36,473 nt of DNA from Fragilariopsis cylindrus CCMP1102 (Eukaryota > Bacillariophyta > Bacillariophyceae > Bacillariales > Bacillariaceae), in contig FMBT01000613.1 of assembly GCA_900095095.1 (NCBI GenBank), forward strand, positions 1 to 36,473. Direction: 5' to 3'. This document shows, piece after piece, positions 29,292 through 36,473 of this stretch. How positions within the stretch are numbered: position 1 is the first letter of the stretch; the number at the start of each line of letters is the position of its first letter. Under the pieces are notes generated by a model. It was not told the DNA's origin, did no database searches, and worked only from the letters and a program-made list of their open reading frames with translations. Position numbers and translations under genes: made by a program.

Positions 29292-29632
29292 TGTGAGATT
29301 AATTTAAACCTAGAAGCCCATAGAGCAGCGCAACTAGCATGGTGCTGATACTAATAGAGCGTTACAAGCAGTAAGTAGTCAAATAGGTTTAGACTAAAGT
29401 AGAAATTATGAGTACTAGCTATTGTAATGAGTCGGGTCTGTATCGTATCGTATATCGCAAGTGAATGCGATATCGTATATGAAAGTCATTCCTGAGTGAT
29501 TCTTGAGTCACTAGTATTCGGAGTCGTAGTCGATATCATGCGCGCAAGCGCGTGATATAATAACTTATATGAGATAATCAGAAGCCGGTACGCTATCGCC
29601 AGCTACCGTCTGTTACTCCCCTTTATTTCACA
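29292..29632 (-). repeat. Candidate 3' LTR of the copia element (boundaries uncertain)
   Basis: This 341-bp segment begins tgtgag and ends ttcaca (short inverted ends TGTGA/TCACA), as LTRs do. A second reading is possible: on the minus strand the purine run aaaggggag (plus 29616-29624) resembles a polypurine tract, which would put the LTR edge at 29615 with an end TAACAG, and an imperfect counterpart TAATAG at 29352-29357. The second LTR lies outside the window, so neither reading can be confirmed here. Confidence 0.4.
29452..29558. repeat. Two perfect or near-perfect hairpins in the LTR candidate
   Basis: Hairpin 1: atatcgca (29452-29459) pairs with tgcgatat (29466-29473), loop of 6. Hairpin 2: arms 29533-29543 and 29548-29558, ten Watson-Crick pairs plus one G-T, loop gcaa. 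Stem-loops of this strength are unusual for the AT-rich surroundings and may serve regulation or RNA structure of the element. Confidence 0.75.
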
Positions 29633-30000
29633 TAAGGTATTATTTGTATCGTATACAAGGATTCTCTTAAAAAACCTTTTTAGGAAAAAGAGAAAACTTT
29701 ACTTTATCTTTTATCCAAAAGATATTTGATAATTTGTTTGTTTGCTTGTTGTTTTCGTAGGCAGGTGGTATTCGCACATGGTGGGTTGTAAAATGTGTGA
29801 ACAAAACTTAGAATATAATTTTGCAATCCTTTATATTTCTTCATTAACAATACAATCTTCATCATTGTATCATCCTTCAAAATATGTCGATTCTGGCAAA
29901 ATTTATTTATCGTAATGGAGTATCACGATATGTTGTATAATTTCTTTCTTCATTGTAATAAATTTTACAATGTTCAGATCTTCATTCACCGTAACACGAT
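29633..30000 (-). other. 3' untranslated region of the copia element
   Basis: 368 bp between the pol stop and the candidate LTR. AT-rich, with no coding frame of note. Confidence 0.45.
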
Positions 30001-32109
30001 TTACGATGGTTCAAGATTCTTGTTTGTTTTCGAATGAGGGTTTCTTGTCTTCGAAGTAGGTGGTGTATAATGCCGATATGGTATTGGTGCATCTAGAATA
30101 TCCACCGATTTGTCGTCTTTATGGGTATTCAGTTGACGAAACAGATATGGATGCGCTAAACGATGAAAAACACTTGGTCCTAGTGGTTTTGTTAGGATAT
30201 CTGCGATGTTTTGTTCTGATCGGACATGTCCAAATCGAACAAAACCAGCAGCAATTGCTTCGCGTATCCGCATGATTTGACAAGATAGATGTTTCTTCTT
30301 GATCTTTGATGATGGTAGTGTTGTATTTACAACCACTGATAAATTATCTCCAAGTAATTCACTTCTCTTTTCAACTCTTATACCAAGACATCTTAATTTG
30401 TATCTCATTTCAATGATTAGATCAATTGCCATTCGAGCTGCAATCATTTCAGATCCAAATGTAGATGTTTCGACTGTACGTTGACGTTTTGAAACCCAAA
30501 TAATTGGTGTGTTGTTAATTAGTAACAATATACCTGTAACTGATCGACGTGTTACATTGTTTCTTGCATGATCAGCATCAACATACACAGTAAGTTTTAC
30601 AGGATCACCATAAGGGTCTGGGGATTTTTCAGGTATATCTTCAATGGCATCCGGAAAGAATTCACTCCAATCACAATCACGATGAAATGTTGCAAGTTTT
30701 CTTCCTGGTGGATCAGAAGAATCGATTGTTAGCATGGCTCTGGGATGTTGTTTTAAGTAGCCGAATATACGTTGTAGTGCTAGAAGATGACCTTCTCGTG
30801 GTGCTACTGTATATTGAGCCAAAGTATTGACAGCAAAATGAATATCAAATCTTCCTAGTGTAACCATCCAATTTGCACTTCCAAGTAGTGAACGGTATTT
30901 TGATTGTTCTTTGGCAGAGATCAGTTTTGAATTATCTAGCTCAGCATGATAAAGAGGGTCGTGTGGTACAGTAACTTTACGAAACGTAGTTTCACACATC
31001 CGTTCTAAATTTTCCATACAATTCTTGATATATGTATGACTTGAAAGACCAAATTTTATATTATGTTCTTCCCATGTAGGAGGATATTTAACAACGTCAC
31101 CTCCAAGGTAAAATTGTGGGTATCCAACGCCCTTCATCGTATAAAATTCTTCGAGATAATGAATAATTTTCTCTGGTTCTTTTGAAAAACACATTACGTC
31201 ATCAACATATCGTGCAATATATTCATAACTTCCGTCAGCTGTTTTTCTCATCCATAGATCATGATCAGCTCTTGATGGTCGGAAGTGAATACGTCGAAGT
31301 TTTGCAGATAATGATTCATGGAAACGTGCTGCTCCAGTCTTCGTTCCATAAACTGATTTACTCAAGATGAGTCGTTTTCCTTCAAGTTCTGGTCCAAATT
31401 CTGGTCCAGCAATGATGAATAGTTTCTCCGTAGTAAATGATGTGAGGAAAGCGTTTCCAACGTCTCCCGCAACACATTTTAAATTATTCATTTGGGCCAA
31501 TAAGAATCCCATTCGAATTGCTTCAATCGATACGACAGGTGCAAAACAGTCTTCTTTATGAACTGGAGGAGATCTGTTACCATCAATAACTAATCTTGCT
31601 TTCCGTCTTCCATCGACTTTACAAGCAAATATTAGATGATATGGTACTCGTCTGTATCCTGGCGGTGTAGGCTCGCCTTCTTGAAGTGGTTTGAATGAGT
31701 TAAATTCATGAATTATTTGGTATAATTCTTTATCAATTGATTGTTTCCAAAGTAGATTTCCATTTGAATCGTCAACTAACTTTGATGATTTTGCGGATTT
31801 TGGTATTTCTACTCCAAACTCGTATTTCTTACCAGTAATAACTGATGTTCGATAAGTTTGTATCATGGTTGTTAATGTTTTATCGGAATCGATGTATTTT
31901 GGTATCCATTCCCAACCAGGCTTATAAATTAAATCATTTTGATATGCATATCTAACACATAACCATGGATCGTCCATACGTAAATCATCAAGAGGAATAT
32001 TTTGTTTTGGTGTGTTTTCATCAGGCCATTGTATTTTCATGTACACTTTTCGTTCCTCATCATCATGAAGATGTTGTACATGATCGATAAGATAGTCTTC
32101 GGAGTCCAA
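30001..32109 (-). pseudogene. Copia pol, reverse transcriptase and RNase H part (open frame of about 702 codons)
   Basis: The longest intact part of the element. It begins inside pol without an ATG (first codon TTG), so it depended on upstream reading that is now in another frame; the frame change lies at about 32037-32110, where two frames overlap. Visible are DDPWLCVRYAYQ, the entry motif ARLVIDGNRSPP, CFAPVVSIEAIR, the catalytic block VAGDVGNAFLTS, SKSVYGTKTGAARFHE, and YVDDV (RT motif C). RNase H has VYVDADHARN, SEMIAARMA, LLGDNLSVV and NIADILTKPLG, which closes copia polyproteins. About 700 residues for RT plus RNase H is the usual size. The catalytic Asp pairs of RT and the RNase H acidic residues are all present, so decay lies mostly upstream. 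Confidence 0.92.
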
Positions 32110-32873
32110 TGTGCAACGTCTGGATCCGGTGAAAACATATCATTCAGCTTGTCTAAGTAAGAGTGATATGCTCGTAATTCTTCAACATTATCAATCGGTT
32201 TCATTTGAATGTGTTGTACTTTTGGAAATACACTTTCAACTTCAAATCGAGATATCGGAGGTAATGCCGTAGTTGATAATGGTTTAACGATAGCAGATGA
32301 TGTAAACATAATAATTCCTAGTTTTGCAATGGTGTTTATACATTTCATAGGTAGAGTTTCTTTTCGTAGTCTTGAAGATCGTCTACCATTTGTTTCATCT
32401 TTCTCGGTATCAGGTAATATATTTTTAGATGAAATAGCATCTCCCCTATCCTTTTCAATCGTAACTTCCTTCTTCGATGAAATTGTAGCTCCCCTGTCTT
32501 CAGAAGTAGAAGCTCCCTTTTCGCTGAAGTTTTAGCTCCCCTATCTGTTGGAATAGTAGCTTTCTTTTTCGTTGAAATATGAGGTGTCGTTTTACCAGGA
32601 GGTAATTCTTCGTTGAAACGATATTCATGAGGATAAATTTTATAGAGATCAATACTTTCACGTATTTGTTCCATATCCAAATCTTCATTATCATTATCAT
32701 CATATCTGATGTGCCACATTTGATTATGATTGTCATCCGTCCATGTAAAGGTAACTGTACCAACGTAAATTCCATCATGAAATCGTTTTGATATACGTTT
32801 TCCGACTAATGTTGGAGTTAGTTGTTCGTTATTTTTGTAGTATCCTCAGTATGCGGTGGTTGAATTTCATTTT
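32037..32873 (-). pseudogene. Copia pol linker between integrase and RT, broken into frames
   Basis: Contains LVGKRISKRFHDGIYVGTV and then MWHIRYDDNDNEDLD, a pattern typical of the region after the integrase in diatom copia elements (a small Tudor/chromo-like fold is possible). Two further frames (32345-32719 and 32037-32348) follow; the second overlaps the RT frame. Lys/Glu-rich degenerate repeats on LFQ and LLL lie at about 32460-32600. Stops and frame changes show decay. Confidence 0.6.
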
Positions 32874-33033
32874 TATGTGTAACTGTTGATGAAGGTTTCT
32901 TGGCATCTGTCTTTTGACGTTTTAGATCTTTACGTAGAGGTATCGCTGTTGATGAAAAACGTAATTCAGACTCCCTGTATATGGATCATCTTGTGCAAGA
33001 GTAGTTCAAGCATTTTGTCAACTGATGGTGGTA

Positions 33034-34197
33034 CTAAGCATAAATCTGGTAATTCAAGTATTGAATCAAATTTTGATATTCGTTCAGTTGATGGTTCAAA
33101 AATTGTTCCGGATCCGTATCCGCATCAAGATTTAATTCATCATGATCATATTTATCCATTGTGTCCATATCAGATGGTGTTGGATGCCATGTTTCCGATG
33201 GTTGTCTAAGTTTCGGTCGGACTGAAGTATCTAGTGTCGACCCGTCCCATCTTACTCTTTTGTTAGAAGTAAATGGTCTGACGACGCTGACACTTACGAC
33301 TTGTTTTGTTTGATCATCATATATTAGAAATGTAAGATCATCTCCAACATTGTTACTGCATCCAACGAAATATCCAGGTCGTTCTCTTGATTCTGGAAAT
33401 TTATCAACATGATCAAGGTATAACACTCTTTCCCAAAAGACGAATTGTAGATACTTTGATATATCTCGAGTAATACCATCTCTTGCTGTAGCAGGGATGA
33501 ACTTTCTTTCATTGTTCCATGTATGATTATGTATGTCAGCTAGGTAATTTGCAGCCAAGAACCAAGTCCATACTGGTGCTCCAGTCATATCTAACAATAC
33601 ATGTAGTGCAGCTTTCATCCATCGAACTCCGCCGCTTTCACAAACATTTTGTTGTTGGTTATCAACTTCTGAAAATTGATCCTTTACCAAATGTTCTCTG
33701 TTGAAATCCTTGACCTTGTCACTATTTGCTTCCCCCGCATTATCACGTCGTAAGATACTTGTATTCCATGGTCTCGAATAAAATCTTTATAGGCCATTAA
33801 GAAACCTTCTCCACCTGGTCTATGTCCATATATTTGAATACATGTTGTTTTCATTCCATAAAATATATGAGCATTAACGAATCCATTAGCAACATCTGCG
33901 CAGTTACAATAGAATTTGTCTGTAGAAATTCCTTCATTAATTCTTCTTGTATTAAGGAAGGGAATCTTGCTTTTACATGTTTCCGTAGTGGATATCGAAT
34001 GATGAGTCTCGCTAGTTGTGTTGTATTAGCAAGTGTTTTTCGTACAATCTCAATTGGTCTGAATCCGAGAAAAGGTCTAAGTTTCTGAGGATCTAAGTCT
34101 TTGTGTAAAACTCTGTGCCAGGTTTTAACTGCACATGCATGAGCATCACGATCATCTTTGTGTAGAAGTTGAGGTGGTAGTTCAAGTTCTTCATCAG
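33034..34197 (-). pseudogene. Copia integrase, interrupted
   Basis: It would insert the cDNA through a DDE active site. Reading down the minus strand: KTWHRVLHKDLDPQKLRPFLGF and RLIIRYPLRKHVKARFP before 33950, then AYKDFIRDHGI, then in the next frame ILRRDNAGEANSDKVKDF, which holds an Asp of the catalytic core. It continues in an intact stretch 33034-33690 with RWMKAALHVLLDMTGAP, ANYLADIHNHTWN, YLDHVDKFPESRERPGYFVG and VSVVRPF. A one-base frame change lies near 33755, and at least one more lies between 33800 and 33960. The stretch has only TTG as a possible start, so it is a fragment, not a gene. Confidence 0.82.
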
Positions 34198-35170
34198 TTA
34201 GATCATATTGTTGATTAGTGAAAGTATCCGATGTAGATTAATGTTTGAAAATATGGGATCATCACCATCTTCGTGAGTCTTTAATAATCTCAAATATTTT
34301 TCTTCTTCCTTGTTCCTTTGTTCACTTGGAGTTCGATTTAGTGGTAGTCCGACTAAATCATCATATCCTTGTTTTGAAAGGAAGCTATCAATATTTGTAA
34401 AAGTATCAAAAGATGGTAGTTCATTTAATACGTTCATCGGTTCTGGTTCAAATGAATTTGCAATAAATGCCTTGGTTGGCTCTTTTCGTACATTAGATAT
34501 TGTTGGAAAGGTATCGTCTCGCTTTATTGATGCAATGGTCGGACGACGTAGACATGATGCTTGTCGGAAATTTATTGTAGTCGGAATCGGTTTCGGTGTG
34601 ATTGGTGTTGAATCTCTTGGTGACCCCAATGTTGAATACGATGTTTTATCTTCTTGTATACACGTTGCTGATGTAGTTTCAAGTTTCTTTACTTCTTCAT
34701 ATTCATCATCATTCAACGATGATTCATCATCTCGTGATAACATTATTGGAGTCGGTGCAGATGGGTAAGATACTTTTGTGTCTTCATATTTCACGTTAGT
34801 GTTAGGGCAGCAGGTATCGGTTTTACCAGCCCTTGCGAAAATTTTCATTACGAATTTGAAGTCGTTCTTGTATTAATTTTCTGTTCATATCACTTAATAG
34901 ACTCTCACGATGTGCTTGGTCCCTTTCTTCAGTTTCAATATCTTCTATTAATTTTTTATCTTGTAATCGTAATTGTCTGTCTTGATTATATAGGTTTCTA
35001 AGGTATACAGACGGTTTTATTTCATACGGACTGTCCTTTTCTTTGTCTTCGTCTAACATTTGTTGTAGTATTTTCAGATAGTGATCTTTCGTTGTCCACT
35101 CTGTTAAAATTTCTTCAACTTTGTCTAGATATGGTGACATACAAGCATCCGACAGATCGAGAAATTCCAT
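34198..35170 (-). pseudogene. Unassigned copia segment between protease and integrase
   Basis: Two frames, 34823-35170 (115 codons, Glu/Lys/Arg-rich helix, MEFLDLSDACMSPYLDKVEE) and 34198-34848 (216 codons, Ser/Thr/Pro-rich), which overlap by 26 bp. Both are likely pieces of one polyprotein whose frame changes between them. No catalytic motif seen; the first could be coiled coil. The position between protease and integrase supports element origin. Confidence 0.5.
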
Positions 35171-35191
35171 AACATTTTGCTACATCGTTTA

Positions 35192-36469
35192 TCATGTCGT
35201 TTCGAATTTTCCGATAAGATGTTTACCTTCCAATTTTGTCATTGATTCATAATTATGTTTTCTAAGTTGATTATGTGCCATTTCATCAATCATTTCTAAA
35301 TCGCCTGGTGCTAATTCTGATTGTATCCAATCATATTTTGTATCTTGAATATTAATTGTTTGTTCAAGTAATGCATCTAATTTGCTTGAAGCAAGCATAA
35401 CGTTTTTACCTGAGACACTAATTGTTTCAGCTTCGAATGTTTCTTGGTATCCCTGAGATGATTCATCTGGATCAATAGTATCGTCTTCAAAAATTGGTTG
35501 GTCTAATCGTTGTGTCAATTCATCATCATCATCAACTGGAGCAACTTGAGGTTCTGTAGTTGCAGCGTTAATAGCAGCAGTATTCAAGATTGAATTGGTG
35601 GTAACAGGTGCAGCTGTTGCAGTTATCGTAGTTTGCGATTCTGAAGTTTCGTTAGATGATATGTCTTCAGGAAAATCCTTATATCTATAACGTTGTGGTA
35701 GCCATGGTGATTTAGAAACAATTTCATGGATATTGTAACGACTGTCATCACCTTCTTCATATGGTAATATTTGTATTCCCATAATTGCTCCACGGTCTTC
35801 CATCGGGACATGGATATCTTCATTAATCTCCAAACGTTGAAGTCCCATGACTCTTGGATTAGATCGGTGAACATGTGATGTTGAACATGAATCAATAACT
35901 TTCCCATATTCACGTATCTGATATTCAGATAAAAGTGTTGTAGATGAGTGTGCTAAGTATGGTGATTCATGAATGAGGAGAAGTATGATGTCTCCTGATT
36001 GATCCTTTGTCTTTAAGTATGCTGAGACAATTGGCACTCTTTCTGATTGAGTTGTTGCCGGATCATATCCTACCAGTCGTGCATATCTTTTTGTACGGTT
36101 AATAACGTGTGCATGTTTTCCCAAGATACATGAATCAGCTCCACCGTCTGAAATTCCGAAGATTTTCCCTTCATGTACACATTTGTATGCTAAGCGGTAG
36201 TTTGCTTTGATATCAATTGTGTCTTCATCATCATAAAACTCTCCATATACAGATGTCATATGAACGTTACGTATTTCATTAATGAATTCATCTTCATAAT
36301 CTTCCATTTCTTCATCGATGCTTTCATCATCATCAAGTAATCCAGATATTCCTAACTCTTGTATACATTGTATTGCTGTTAAGGTTTTACGAACGTCAAG
36401 TGGTGGTTTATTCAATGTCGGGTATTGTTGGCCGATTGATGCTTTATCTTTGCTTGTATCTTTAGCTTC
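35192..36469 (-). pseudogene. Copia protease and N-terminal pol part, right end near the window edge
   Basis: The frame is open from 36469 (an in-frame TAA at 36470-36472) to the stop at 35192. The aspartic protease site is GISDGGADSCILG at about 36128-36166, a variant of the retroviral D-[ST]-G: here D-G-G. It is followed by VGYDPATTQSERVPIVSAYL and the LLIHESPYLAHSSTTLLSEYQ and REYGKVIDS blocks known from diatom copia polyproteins. The C-terminal 150 residues are acidic and Thr/Ser-rich. The Gly in place of Ser/Thr beside the catalytic Asp may weaken or abolish activity. Confidence 0.75.
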
Positions 36470-36473
36470 TTAC

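Larger units (their letters stand above)
29292..36473 (-). mobile_element. Decayed Ty1/copia (CoDi-like) LTR retrotransposon, 5' part beyond the window
   Basis: Reading right to left the order is protease, an unassigned stretch, integrase, a WHxxYDD linker, then RT and RNase H. Integrase before RT is the copia (Pseudoviridae-type) order. Several blocks match polyproteins I know from diatom copia elements: DGGADSCILG, DNAGEANSDKVKDF, MWHIRYDD, DDPWLCVRYA. Coding continuity is broken at several places by frame changes and stops, so the copy is probably inactive. Its 5' LTR and Gag would lie right of 36473. The left end is at the candidate LTR, 29292-29632. Confidence 0.88.

Noticed and set aside
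1..36473. CRISPR array, rRNA, tRNA
   Set aside because: No regularly spaced repeats, rRNA-like stretches or cloverleaf sequences were recognised; the window is eukaryotic.

Overview
The window looks like nuclear DNA of a diatom (or a close stramenopile). The evidence is a diatom-type Ty1/copia element, a protein with three helicase-associated repeats, a WYxxxDY-type protein of a kind I know from diatom proteomes, short GT-AG introns, and AT-rich host genes with long Ser/Thr/Asn/Gln/Asp tracts. The assignment rests on protein families recalled from knowledge, not on a search.

Layout. (1) 1-1191, minus strand: the N-terminal part of a secreted or organelle-targeted ATP-grasp ligase that runs off the left edge and changes frame twice. 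(2) 1426-11774: an apparently full-length tyrosine-recombinase (YR) retrotransposon of about 10.3 kb with split direct repeats, A1-ORFs-B1-A2-B2. It carries a small leader ORF, a Gag-like ORF1, an RT/RNase H ORF2 with a +1 frame change, an overlapping YR ORF3, and a 586-aa ORF4 of unknown function between the recombinase and the right repeats. This is the most interesting object here. (3) 12620-28000: ordinary host genes. They are a diatom-type conserved protein (12620-13663), an Esa1/Tip60-like MYST histone acetyltransferase (minus, 13991-16681) divergent from a two-exon bZIP factor (17259-19024), a membrane-anchored alpha/beta hydrolase (20779-22023), a helicase-associated-repeat protein (minus, 22341-23834), and a four-exon gene with two fused GT8 glycosyltransferase domains (24448-27810). 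(4) About 29.3 kb to the right edge, minus strand: a decayed Ty1/copia (CoDi-like) element with protease, integrase, RT and RNase H pieces in several frames and a candidate 3' LTR; its 5' part lies beyond the window.

How the parts fit. The ORFs and repeats of the YR element explain each other. B1 and A2 together carry what a circular intermediate would have at its joint, and the same dinucleotide TC occurs at the left end, the B1/A2 joint and the right end, as expected for recombinase-mediated insertion without a target duplication. Its coding regions are visibly richer in C-ending codons than the host genes. The host genes show no operon-like logic; MYST/bZIP and HA-repeat/GT8 are divergent pairs with 577 and 613 bp between start codons.

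Limits. Frame breaks of one base occur in the ATP-grasp gene, the YR element and the copia element. I cannot separate true mutation or programmed frameshifting from assembly indels. Introns were placed by GT-AG signals and protein continuity only.
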